A stretch of DNA of 64,000 nucleotides from Liquidambar formosana (lineage: Eukaryota > Streptophyta > Magnoliopsida > Saxifragales > Altingiaceae): NCBI GenBank assembly GCA_039720395.1, contig CM077823.1, positions 33,810,371 to 33,874,370 of the forward strand, read 5' to 3'. The notes beneath the pieces were generated by a model. That model worked only from the letters and a program-made list of their open reading frames with translations. It made no database searches and was not told where the DNA came from. Each line of letters starts with the position of its first letter. Positions within the stretch are counted from its first letter, which is position 1. This document shows, in pieces, positions 9,381 to 18,120 of the stretch. Both the position numbers and the translations under genes were made by a program.

Positions 9381-11090
9381 CTATCGGTAAAACAATCTTA
9401 GGTTAGCTATGTTAACTGATCTCGGGAGCTCTTGTCCGGTCTCCAAGCTCTTCAGTTTGTAAGAACCTGTACCCCCGACGTGGATGACCTCGTAAGGACC
9501 TTCCCATGTTGCCCCGAGCTTCCCGTCTGCAGGATTTCTGGTTCCAGCGTTGACTTGTCTGAGTACCAACTCTCCGACATTGAACTCCCTTGATTTTATT
9601 CTTCGGTTGTAATATTTTTTCAGCTCTTGTTGGTAAGATGCCATTTTAATTCGAGCCCTTTCCCTTCTTTCTTCTGCTAAATCCAGATCTTGAGACAGAG
9701 TTTGATCATTCGTTGCCGCGTCATAAGATTCGGTTCTGAGACCTGGTAGACCCATCTCTATTGGTATAACTGCTTCCATGCCATAGGTCATAGAAAACGG
9801 AGTTTCTCCAGTGGACCTCCGCGGGGTAGTTCGATATGCCCATAGTACAGAATGCAGCTCGTCGGGCCAAGACCCTTTCACGTTGTCTAGCCTCCTTTTT
9901 ATCCCCGCGACTATAATCTTGTTGGTTGCCTCTGCCTGACCATTGCACTGCGGGTAACTCGGATTAGAATACCACCACTGAATTCCCTGTTCTGCACTGA
10001 ATTCCCGAGTTCTCTTACTGTCGAACTGAGTCCCATTATCCGATACGAAGGCTCTCGGGATCCCGAAGCGAGTGATAATATTTTCCCAAAGGAACTTGAT
10101 AATATCAGAATCTTTAATTGAAGCAAGCGCGATAGCCTCTACCCATTTGGTAAAATAATCAGTTGCGATGAACAAGTACTTCCTGTTCCCTGAGGCTGTG
10201 GGCAATGAACCAACGAGATCTAACCCCCACTGTGCGAAAGGCCATGGACTAGATATAGGATGTAACTCCTGAGCAGGCTGGTGTATTTTGTCAGCAAACA
10301 TCTGGCACTTCGGGCATTTCCTCACATACCTGATAGCATCCTTCTGCATGTATGGCCACCAGTAGCCCTGAGTGTTTGCCCTATGGGCTAGTGATCTTCC
10401 TCCTGCATGACCTCCGCATGATCCCTCGTGGAGTTCAGCCAGCAGGTCCAGCACTTGGTCTGGATGTACGCACTTCAGGTATGGTCCCGTGTAGGATCTT
10501 TTGTAGAGAGAGCCCGACGGTGATAACCAAAAACGAGCTGACTTAGCGCGAATTCGGTGACCCTGATTGCGATCCTCGGGTAGTTCATCTCTTTGTAGAT
10601 AGGCAACTATCTCATCCATCCAGCTCGGGGTCGAAGGCTGAATGTCCGAGATGAGCTCCTCTGTCCCAATACTGGGTTCTTGCAAGATTTCGACATTTAT
10701 GGCTCGGGGGGTGTCTGTTTCCAACGCTGCAGCCAGGGCGGCCAACCCATCTGCATGTCTGTTTTGATCCCTGGCAAAGCGTTTGAACTCCACACTGGTG
10801 AATTTCGCAGCTAATTCCCATACCTTGTGCGTGTACGCAGCCATCCTTTCATCTTTGGCTTCATATTCTTTGTTCAGCTGGTTAACCACTAGCCTGGAGT
10901 CGCTGTATACTGTCAGCTCTTTCACCCCCATTGCTTGGGCCATTGCTAGTCCTGCCACCACTGCCTCATACTCTGCTTCATTGTTTGAGGCTGGGAACAT
11001 AAGTCTCACTGCTTGCTCGATGATCTCTCCTTCGGGATCTGTCAGCACAATTCCCAAACCTGCGCCTCTCGCATTAGATGCACCATCCAC
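9381..11090 (-). CDS. pol: Retrotransposon pol, second part: archaeal-type RNase H and integrase
   Basis: This is a 569-residue open frame. Residues 1-125 form an archaeal-type RNase H with acidic residues at D2, E40, D64 and D114 (motifs NNEAEYEA and YSDSRLV). A zinc-binding integrase head follows, with H221, H228, C259 and C262. The integrase core has D291, D351 (VSDNGTQF) and E387 (NGQAEA). The tail from about 500 is a chromatin- or DNA-binding C-terminal region ending NIANLRLFYR. It lacks its own biological start. It should be continuous with the RT frame but is separated by a frame break in the G homopolymer at 11134-11143, and the ATG at 11090 is an artefact of that break. It acts in the virus-like particle and nucleus to remove RNA from hybrids and insert the cDNA. 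Confidence 0.92.
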   Translation of the reverse strand: MDGASNARGAGLGIVLTDPEGEIIEQAVRLMFPASNNEAEYEAVVAGLAMAQAMGVKELTVYSDSRLVVNQLNKEYEAKDERMAAYTHKVWELAAKFTSVEFKRFARDQNRHADGLAALAAALETDTPRAINVEILQEPSIGTEELISDIQPSTPSWMDEIVAYLQRDELPEDRNQGHRIRAKSARFWLSPSGSLYKRSYTGPYLKCVHPDQVLDLLAELHEGSCGGHAGGRSLAHRANTQGYWWPYMQKDAIRYVRKCPKCQMFADKIHQPAQELHPISSPWPFAQWGLDLVGSLPTASGNRKYLFIATDYFTKWVEAIALASIKDSDIIKFLWENIITRFGIPRAFVSDNGTQFDSKRTREFSAEQGIQWWYSNPSYPQCNGQAEATNKIIVAGIKRRLDNVKGSWPDELHSVLWAYRTTPRRSTGETPFSMTYGMEAVIPIEMGLPGLRTESYDAATNDQTLSQDLDLAEERRERARIKMASYQQELKKYYNRRIKSREFNVGELVLRQVNAGTRNPADGKLGATWEGPYEVIHVGGTGSYKLKSLETGQELPRSVNIANLRLFYR

Positions 11091-12717
11091 TTTGAGCTCC
11101 CATCTCTTCCTCGCTTCTGTGTTTATATTGTCTCCCCCCCCCCAGTTCGGGCAGAGAGGATTTGAATGCTGTCTGTCCCGAACTGGAAGTAGGATCTGCG
11201 AACTCAGCCAAAAAATCAGCCAATATTTGCCCCTTTATGGCAGGTCGGGGCTGGAAGTGAATGTCGTAAGCATTGAGTTCTACCCCCCACTTCGAGACGC
11301 GTCCTGACAAATCAGCTCTGCGTAGCACATCTTTCAGTGGGTAGTTGGTGAGGACGATGATAGGATGAGACTGGAAGTAGTGTTGGAGTTTTCTGGAGGC
11401 TGTGACAAGGGCTAGGATCAATTTTTCAAGGGGCAGATAGCGGGTTTCAGCGTCTAATAGTGTCTTGCTAATATAATAGATTGGGACTTGAGTAAGGTTG
11501 CGTTGGGCTAAAAGAACGCCACTGAGTGCATGAGCTGAAACAGCAAGATAGAGGTAAAGAGGTTCCCCGTGGTAAGGGTGGGTCATGGTGGGCAGTTTTT
11601 CTAAATGAGCAACTAACTTTTGATAAGCCTCCTGGCATTCCGTGTTCCATCCCGAGTTAGTGCTCTTCTTTAATATTTGAAAGAACGGGTGGCATTTGTC
11701 TGATGACCTCGAGATGAATCTACTGAGTGCTGCCACCATCCCGTTCAACTGTTGAACATCCCTGACCGTTGTTGGAGTACGTAAGGTTCTTATCGCCTCA
11801 ATCTTACTTGGATTTGCTTCGATCCCCCTTCTTGAAACTAAGTGACCCAGGAATTTTCCCGAACCTATGCCAAATGAGCTTTTCTTCGCATTTAACTTCA
11901 TCCCATACTCCCTGAGTCGGGCAAAAGCCTCAGTTAGGTCTGCCAGATGATCTTTCTCTGAGCTGCTCTTAACAATAGTGTCATCAACGTACGCCTCAAG
12001 GTTTTTGCCAATCAGTCCTTCAAACATCCTGCTAACAAAACGTTGGTAGGTGGCCCCTGCATTCTTTAACCCGAACGGCATCACCTTGTAGCAGTACGTT
12101 CCTCTAGGAGTAACTAACCCTGTCTTGTCTTGGTCATGTTCTGCCATAGGAATCTGATGGTAACCCGAGTAGGCATCAAATATACTCAGTCTTTCATACC
12201 CCGAGATAGAGTCTATAAGTTGGTCAATCTTAGGCAAGGGGAAACTGTCCTTTGGGCACGCTTTATTGAGGTCTGTGAAATCGATACAGACTCGCCAGTC
12301 CCCTGTCTTCTTTCTTACACATACGGGATTGGCCAGCCAACTCGGGTACTTTACTTCTCTAATGAACCCTGCTTTCAAAAGCTTATCAACCTCGGCAGAA
12401 ACTGTTTCGGCTCTATCATCTGACAACCTTCGTTGCTTCTGAACCACTGGCTTGTAATTCGGGTTAACTTGTAACTCATGAGTAATAATTCTGGGATCAA
12501 TTCCTGGCATTTCATGGGGTGACCAAGCAAATACATCGATGTTTTTCTTCAAAAACTCGAACAGCTCTGCTGCGTGGGTTTCACTTAATGACTTTCCTAT
12601 CCAGAAAAACCTCTCTGGATCATCAGGGTTGATTATCTTCTTCACTAGCTCCTCCCCCGTTCTATCTGCGGGTTCCAGAGCTGTCTCTTCTACTCCGGGC
12701 CGTTCTCCCTTTCGTTG
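11074..12717 (-). CDS. pol: Retrotransposon pol, first part: reverse transcriptase and degenerate RNase H
   Basis: The open frame continues in the gag frame directly after the gag UAG codon. The recognisable protein starts about 24 codons later, near 12645 (KKIINPDDPERFF). Counting from there, the reverse transcriptase palm motifs are D157 (SIFDAYSGYHQ) and YVDD at 219-222, with the primer-grip region before and thumb after. A Ty3-type RNase H follows. It keeps E (YLPLEKL) and the final D (ADFLAEF) but the usual first D and the TDH motif are replaced (TNYPLK), so it is probably inactive, as in other Tat elements where the archaeal-type copy takes over. The frame ends at 11074 only because of the G-run frame break at 11134-11143. 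Confidence 0.92.
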   Translation of the reverse strand, partial: QRKGERPGVEETALEPADRTGEELVKKIINPDDPERFFWIGKSLSETHAAELFEFLKKNIDVFAWSPHEMPGIDPRIITHELQVNPNYKPVVQKQRRLSDDRAETVSAEVDKLLKAGFIREVKYPSWLANPVCVRKKTGDWRVCIDFTDLNKACPKDSFPLPKIDQLIDSISGYERLSIFDAYSGYHQIPMAEHDQDKTGLVTPRGTYCYKVMPFGLKNAGATYQRFVSRMFEGLIGKNLEAYVDDTIVKSSSEKDHLADLTEAFARLREYGMKLNAKKSSFGIGSGKFLGHLVSRRGIEANPSKIEAIRTLRTPTTVRDVQQLNGMVAALSRFISRSSDKCHPFFQILKKSTNSGWNTECQEAYQKLVAHLEKLPTMTHPYHGEPLYLYLAVSAHALSGVLLAQRNLTQVPIYYISKTLLDAETRYLPLEKLILALVTASRKLQHYFQSHPIIVLTNYPLKDVLRRADLSGRVSKWGVELNAYDIHFQPRPAIKGQILADFLAEFADPTSSSGQTAFKSSLPELGGGRQYKHRSEEEMGAQSGWCI

Positions 12718-12720
12718 CTA
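12718..12720 (-). other. In-frame UAG between gag-protease and pol
   Basis: Gag-protease and RT share one reading frame, separated by this single stop. The next six bases are CAACGA, one base off the CARYYA context known to promote stop-codon readthrough in plants. It may control the gag-to-pol ratio, or it may be a simple nonsense mutation in this copy. Confidence 0.5.
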
Positions 12721-15303
12721 CAAGGGGACCTCATCAATCTTGGCTTTTTTCTTCTGCTCAGGCTCTTGCCTCGGGGCTTTGAGTTTGCCAGTTCCCGAGC
12801 TGGGAAGGCGTGGGACCTTGGACTTCAGTTTGTCCTCAGAAGGTGCTGAGTGGCCTGCATACTCTGCCAGAAAACACTCCCTGGCCGCCGCCTGATTTCC
12901 CTTTATCTCCATGATCCCTTCTGGGCTCGGGAACCTGATGGATTGGTGGTAGGAGGATGGGACAGCCTTTATAGCATGAATCCAAGGTCGCCCGAGTATC
13001 ACATTGTAAGCTGACCTTTCCTGGATTACCACAAACGTCTCCATGGATTGCACTGGCCCGGCCCGAACTGGGAGCGTTATCTGCCCCAATGGGAAAGTCA
13101 TGTTGCCATTAAAAGCTTTCAAGCTGACGTGGCAGGGCTTCAGGTCGGAGTCCTTGAGCCCGAGTTGACTGAACAACTTCTGAAACATGACGTTCACAGA
13201 TGCCCCGTTATCCACATAGACTTTGCCCACGTCGTAGTTCCCTATGAGCATGCGGACAACTAGAGCATCGTTGTGCGGGCAGCGTACCGTCCCATCAGTC
13301 TCGGCATCCCCGAAGAAAAGCAGTTTCTCACCATTTTCTCCCTCACTCTGAGGTAACAGTATTGGCTCATCTCCAATATCACTGACTTCAGCATCTTGAC
13401 ACGCCATCCTATATTGTGCCCTAAGCTGGCTGGTTGACAGAGCGGTTTCCTCATATCCTCCGGTGATCATATCAATCCTCCCGAGGATCTTTGGTTGAGT
13501 GGATTGAGGAGCCCTGTTCTCGGGTTTTTTCTGCTCGGATGGCTGTCCCTTATCCTTTCGGGCTATAAACTCATCGAGTTTCCCTTCCTTGGCCCAAGCC
13601 TCGAGGTTGTACTTCAAAACCTTACAGTCCTCTGTCCTGTGGCCATGATCCTTGTGGTAACTGCAAAACAGCTTCTTATTTCTCTTCTCGGGCTCCGCGA
13701 ACATAGGTCGAGGTTTCTGGAAGAAGTCCTTGTTCTCCAGTGCCTTCATTAACTTGTAGATGGGGAGAGTAAATACAGTGAAGATGGCCTGGTTTGGATT
13801 GGTGGGTGGCCTAGATTTCTCTCCTCGGGGATTGTCCCTTTGTGACCTAGGGTCCTTTTTCTTGTCATCTTTTTCGCCAGTTTTGGCAGACTGTGGAGTG
13901 TAAAAATCATCCAACTTGGAATAGTTGGCTACAGTGGAGAGTAGCTTGGCTAGGTTTCTGGGGGGATTAACAGTGAGCTCCTTAAACAGAGGTGACGGTT
14001 TCCTCAACCCGAGACGAAACAGATCCATTGCATTCTTCTCAATGGGCTCGTCAATCTCATTGTAGACCTCCCAGAACCTCTGAGAGAATTCCCGAAGTCC
14101 CTCCCCATCTTTCTGTTTCAGCTCGTATAGGTTCTGCATGGTCCTCGGGAATTTACAGCTGGTGATGAACCTTTTCTTGAACAGCTTGCTCAGTTCGTGC
14201 CAGCTGTCAATAGATTCGTCTGGGATCTTGGCCCACCACTTAAGAGCCACTTCCCCTAAACTCATGGGGAATATTTTGCAGAGAAAACCCTCGTTTCCAG
14301 CATATAACGACATACGTTGCAAGTAATAATTCAAATGATGATCGGGGTCTATTGAAAGAGAGTAAAGAGTAAAGGTTATCTCGGAATACCCTCGTGGGAT
14401 TGGGACCCGTTGAATCCATCGTGTGAATGGGCTCCGAGCTACAGCAAGGCTTTCAGGTCTGTATCCCCCTCTACTCTGGTTACCTCGGTGTCTCTTGGAG
14501 GCTTCTTCCTCGTTTCTTTCACGCCTGGGTGACCGAGAGTGCTTTCTGCTCGTCCCCCCAGTACTTCTCTCCCCCCTTCTTTCGAGAGACCGAGACCTGT
14601 GATAGCGTCTCTCTTCTCTGTGAACTTCGTGCCCAGAACGCACCTGAGAACGAGGTCTTGGGTGGTCCTCATTCCACCTTCGCGCATGTTCTGAACGCCT
14701 TGAACTGCGTTCTGGGGACCTCTGAATCAGCGCATGATGTTGTTCATCTCCCCCTCCCAGATGTCTCTGTTCTGGATCAGTTAATCGTGGCTGATCGTCA
14801 TGTCTGCTGCGGTGGTGGTGGTGTGAGGCCCCTGGCCTGGGTGAGCTCTCCTGATGCCTGGTGCGACGGAGTGGACTGGTTTGGCTAGCCTCCTCAGCGA
14901 CAATATTAACTCCGCGAGGAGCAAAAGTTCGCTGGAGGTAGCGGTGGTAATTTTGCTCCGCATTTAGCTTTGCGAGCTGCGCCGATTGAATCTCCGATTG
15001 CATGGTTGCAATCAGTTCCACTACCGCCGCTGGGTTGGGGTTGTTTGTTACAGCCTTATCGAAGGCGGCTTTCAGAACAGGCTGGTCATCGAGAGAATGT
15101 AGAACAGCAGACATTTCAGGGGAGATATGATGTTGTTGAATCGGAGGAAGCTGACTGGTTCCCGCCGCAAGCAATGGCGGGTTGGTCTGTGGAGGCTGGG
15201 TTTCTGCTCGTTTCCCAGCATCGCCTGTAATGGCTTGGTCTACGCGAGTAAAGTTCGCTCCAGATCTGGTTCGCCCGAAGGTGGGCGGAGGTGGTGTAGC
15301 CAT
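12718..15303 (-). CDS. gag: Retrotransposon gag-protease polyprotein
   Basis: This is an 861-residue open frame that starts 34 bases after the 5' LTR, consistent with a short leader. The N-terminal third is Gln/Ser/Arg-rich with an Arg-Ser segment. The retrotransposon gag core lies at about residues 290-450 (SIDPDHHLNYYLQRM, LPIYKLMKALE further on). A CCHC-like knuckle of the form C-H-H-C (CSYHKDHGHRTEDC) is near residue 546. An aspartic protease domain has its active site at D698 in the motif VDNGAS, where most retroelements have DTG or DSG. The frame ends in TAG followed by CAA and CGA, and the pol frame continues in phase. It forms the particle and processes the polyprotein. Confidence 0.93.
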   Translation of the reverse strand: MATPPPPTFGRTRSGANFTRVDQAITGDAGKRAETQPPQTNPPLLAAGTSQLPPIQQHHISPEMSAVLHSLDDQPVLKAAFDKAVTNNPNPAAVVELIATMQSEIQSAQLAKLNAEQNYHRYLQRTFAPRGVNIVAEEASQTSPLRRTRHQESSPRPGASHHHHRSRHDDQPRLTDPEQRHLGGGDEQHHALIQRSPERSSRRSEHARRWNEDHPRPRSQVRSGHEVHREERRYHRSRSLERRGERSTGGTSRKHSRSPRRERNEEEASKRHRGNQSRGGYRPESLAVARSPFTRWIQRVPIPRGYSEITFTLYSLSIDPDHHLNYYLQRMSLYAGNEGFLCKIFPMSLGEVALKWWAKIPDESIDSWHELSKLFKKRFITSCKFPRTMQNLYELKQKDGEGLREFSQRFWEVYNEIDEPIEKNAMDLFRLGLRKPSPLFKELTVNPPRNLAKLLSTVANYSKLDDFYTPQSAKTGEKDDKKKDPRSQRDNPRGEKSRPPTNPNQAIFTVFTLPIYKLMKALENKDFFQKPRPMFAEPEKRNKKLFCSYHKDHGHRTEDCKVLKYNLEAWAKEGKLDEFIARKDKGQPSEQKKPENRAPQSTQPKILGRIDMITGGYEETALSTSQLRAQYRMACQDAEVSDIGDEPILLPQSEGENGEKLLFFGDAETDGTVRCPHNDALVVRMLIGNYDVGKVYVDNGASVNVMFQKLFSQLGLKDSDLKPCHVSLKAFNGNMTFPLGQITLPVRAGPVQSMETFVVIQERSAYNVILGRPWIHAIKAVPSSYHQSIRFPSPEGIMEIKGNQAAARECFLAEYAGHSAPSEDKLKSKVPRLPSSGTGKLKAPRQEPEQKKKAKIDEVPL

Positions 15304-15325
15304 CTTATCGCGATGGTTCCCACAG

Positions 15326-15334
15326 ACGGCGCCA
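15326..15334 (-). other. tRNA primer-binding site
   Basis: On the minus strand TGGCGCCGT begins three bases after the 5' LTR. It is complementary to the 3' end of a tRNA ending ACGGCGCCA, which fits plant tRNA-Asp. Only nine bases match, so the tRNA identity is tentative. Confidence 0.65.
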
Positions 15335-15337
15335 AAT

Positions 15338-16038
15338 TGTACGGGGTAAAATCTTTCTCCCCGAACTACGTGTTGATGATGGAGCTTGTTCCCTCGCCTG
15401 GACCTGCAATCACAAGCTTGGAAAATGGGTCAGAGGGTAGGCCAAGGTGGGTTTTGGCCGTGCCCTCTCCGAAGCTTAAGTCAGAAAGCTGCACTGTGGA
15501 GAATGAGGCAAGGAAGAAGATGAATCTCAGAGAATTAGGGTACTGTAGCTTACCAAATTAGGCTGTATCGTATTCTTTTTATACCCACCTGTACGGACTG
15601 ACCATGTGAGGTCAGATAACTGCTTGGGTTAGGTCAGATCTGACCATGGTTTGCCCATAACCGTCTGACCATAGTTTAGTGACCATGGTTGGCCAGAGAA
15701 TCGTGGTTTCTTGTAACCGCTGTGTCAGGAATTACAGCTGCTAGGGCAGTTTTGGACTGTAGTAGGATTTGGACTGTAGTATGAGTCATAAGACAGGTGT
15801 CCCGAGGTGAAAGCCAAGAACCGAGTTGGGAGATCACGTGCCTTGTAGCGGGTCCCACCGTGCAGGCCTCCCACGTGTCAAGTGAAGTGTTTTAACTCCT
15901 TGCCCCGAGCTGGATCTTCGGAGGCGAATCACGTGCGTTGTGGTTGGCCTGGTTGAGCAATCTTCGCCACGTGTCAGCGTTTCAGACTTGAACCTTCCAT
16001 CCCGAGTTGAGACCTCAGTTCAGATATATTTCCACACA
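15338..16038 (-). repeat. 5' LTR of the young Tat element
   Basis: This is 701 bp with TG...CA ends on the minus strand (TGTGTGG to CCCGTACA). It appears base-for-base the same as the 3' LTR. Confidence 0.95.
15575..15583 (-). promoter_or_regulatory. LTR TATA box of the young Tat element
   Basis: TATAAAAAG lies on the minus strand inside the 5' LTR, so the U3/R boundary should be about 25-35 bases further left. The same box occurs in every copy of this LTR, including the solo LTR at 16889-16897 on the plus strand. Four ACGTG cores lie upstream within U3, and repeats of CCATGGT lie just upstream of the box. Confidence 0.65.
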
Positions 16039-16043
16039 ATAAC
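16039..16043. repeat. Target-site duplication ATAAC (right copy)
   Basis: This matches 4305-4309 exactly and marks the right edge of the young retrotransposon. Confidence 0.9.
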
Positions 16044-16432
16044 TTAAGGGCACATGTTAAGGATATTATCAATCAACTTTCTACAAATTTGTATACATGT
16101 TTTAAAATGACTACCAATTTCCTTTGTTTGCTATTAAGTTGGGAAGTGAGAAAGGGAGAAAGAAAAGTTTAGAGAGAGAGAGAGAATGGGTGGAGCAAAG
16201 AGGGAATGAAAAGAAGATAAGAGAACATATAGATCTTTTTAATTTTAGGTAATAAACCATCTAAAGAATTTGATTAAAATAATTTTTTTTTTTGTCGAAA
16301 ACAGATCGGGAGAATTTGAAGATTTTGACGTGTCATTTTTTTTTTTTAATAATTTTTTCCTCTATCTATCTCTCTTTCTTATTATGACTATTTTTATATG
16401 TTCAATTTTTTGGAAAGAAGATGAATAGGTAT
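16044..16432. other. Spacer between the young element and a solo LTR
   Basis: AT-rich with a purine-rich GA tract near 16140-16200. I see no gene or defined repeat in it. Confidence 0.5.
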
Positions 16433-17133
16433 TGTGTGGGAATATCTCTGAACCGAGGATCCATCTCGGGGTAGAGAGCTCTAGTCAGAAACGCTGACAT
16501 GTGGCAAAGGCAATTCAACCAAGCCAATTACAATGCACATGATCCACCCCCCACGATCCAGTTCGGGCCAAAGAGTTGAATCACAATATTTGACACGTGG
16601 TTAATGTAACACGGTGGGACCTGTTGCAAACCACGTGATCTCTCAGCTCGGGGACTAACCTTCAACTCGAGACATTTGTCCTATGACTCACACTACAATC
16701 CAAATCCTACCACAGTCCAAAATTGTCACAGCAGCTATAATTCCTGACACAGCGGTTACCAGGAACCATGGTTCCATGCCCAACCACGATCAACAAACCA
16801 TGCTCAGACGATTATTGGTAAACCATGATCAGATCTGACCTAACCAAGGCAGTTACCTGACCTCACATGGTCAGTCAGTACAGGTGGGTATAAAAAGAAT
16901 ACGATACAGCCAAATGTGGTAAACTACAGTACCCTAATCCTCTGAAATTCATCTTCTTCCTTACCTCATTCTCCATAAATAGCTTCTGACTTAAGCTTTG
17001 GAGAGGAACTTGGCCAAAACCCACCTTAGCCTACCCTCTGACTCTTTTTCTAAGCTTGTGATTGCAGGTCTAGGCGGGAGAGCAAGCTCCGTCATCAACA
17101 CTTAATTCGGGGAGTAGTTTTTTACCCCGTACA
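16433..17133 (+). repeat. Solo LTR of the Tat family, plus orientation
   Basis: It is 701 bp and begins TGTGTGGGAATATC and ends CCCGTACA. It is similar to the reverse complement of the young element's LTRs but clearly diverged. It is flanked by GGTAT (16428-16432) and GATAT (17134-17138), a 5-bp target duplication with one change. No internal element sequence adjoins it, so it is the product of LTR-LTR recombination. Its TATA box is at 16889-16897. Confidence 0.88.
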
Positions 17134-17594
17134 GATATAAAGAAAACGAATAAATATGATAGTTTACAAAGTTTGGGATGAATATTATATAATATAGGTT
17201 TTTCAATTCTCTTACATAAAAACAAAGAGATATATGATGAATACCAAACGATAATTTACTTGCATGAAAAAGAGTAGTGAACACTAAAAAAAGGTTTTTC
17301 CTCAAAAAACTTTTATTTGGTATTAAAATGGAAAGTGGTCGCTTGAAAAAGCAATTTCTTCAAAAGTCACTAAAAGTGACTTTTTGAAAAAATTACGTTT
17401 TAGTGATCAACTTTCAATGTAATACGAAAAAAATAAATTAGTAATCATTTCACGCATGTATATAGTTAAGTTGTAGCAAGTTGACAGGTTACATCCTTTA
17501 TTGGTATTAAGTTATAAAAAGATCAATAGAAGGTAATTTTTCAAAAAAATTCACTATTAAGCATATGATTTAAAAAATAAATAAATAAAAAAAA

Positions 17595-17764
17595 GGGGGA
17601 ATTACTGATTAGGTTCATCATTTCATGGTATTGCCCCATAAGGATGTTTTGACTATCAACTTGTTTTTGTTTCCAGTAGTTTATAATAAAGTCAGTAGTC
17701 AGTTTGTTGAGACAATCCTTCTGAGGCAATTCCATGAAATGATGAACCTAATCGGTAATTCCCC
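17595..17764. repeat. Foldback MITE-like element of about 170 bp
   Basis: Terminal inverted repeats start GGGGAATTAC(C/T)GATTAGG and run about 33 bp with one mismatch, and then continue to about 50 bp with more changes. Both sides are A-rich, so no target duplication can be fixed. No protein is encoded. Confidence 0.65.
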
Positions 17765-17866
17765 TTAAAAAAAACCAAAAGAACTGAGGCGTGGCAGATA
17801 CAGGAGGACAATTCCTCCGTTTTAGATATAGATAATAGATGGGTGAGTCCAAAAATATCCTGCTGT

Positions 17867-17952
17867 GAGATAATCCTATCGTCATGCATTGTACTATTGG
17901 AGAAAAACTGAGATAATCCTATCGTCATGCATTGTACTATTGGAGAAAAACT
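17867..17952. repeat. Perfect 43-bp tandem duplication
   Basis: The unit starting GAGATAATCCTATCG occupies 17867-17909 and is repeated at 17910-17952. It lies about 170 bp beyond the UGT stop codon, probably in its 3' untranslated region. Confidence 0.85.
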
Positions 17953-18120
17953 TACAGACTGTATGTAAATATGTAAATGTGATATGACAGACTTTGTATA
18001 ATGAGTAAATGGGAGGTAAAAGGAAAATGGAAATGTCAAGCCATAGTATAGATTCCGTTCTCGGGACCGTTCCCTTCCCGAGAACTATACTGAGCCTATC
18101 TTCGGTGGATCGACTCAACT

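Larger units (their letters stand above)
4310..16038 (-). mobile_element. Complete young Tat-lineage Ty3/gypsy LTR retrotransposon
   Basis: An 11,729-bp element in minus orientation with two 701-bp LTRs that appear identical, TG...CA termini, and the target duplication ATAAC on both sides. In transcription order it has a 5' LTR (15338-16038), primer-binding site, gag-protease (12718-15303), an in-frame UAG, and pol (RT and degenerate RNase H, then archaeal-type RNase H and integrase, 9381-12717). Then come a 105-bp tandem repeat, a long 3' region with an antisense spliced gene (5963-8660), a polypurine tract and the 3' LTR. The second, archaeal-type RNase H and the antisense gene are hallmarks of the plant Tat lineage. 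Identical LTRs mean recent insertion. Pol carries one frame break in a G homopolymer, so this copy may be non-autonomous, or the break may be a sequence error. Confidence 0.95.
17134..18120. other. AT-rich spacer downstream of the glycosyltransferase gene
   Basis: No gene is seen. It holds a foldback MITE (17595-17764) and a 43-bp tandem duplication (17867-17952). The right end, next to the UGT stop codon, is probably the UGT 3' untranslated region. Confidence 0.5.

Noticed and set aside
12130..14888. Several plus-strand open frames of 70-150 codons opposite gag and pol
   Set aside because: They are antisense shadows of the strongly supported gag-pol frames and show no recognisable motif.
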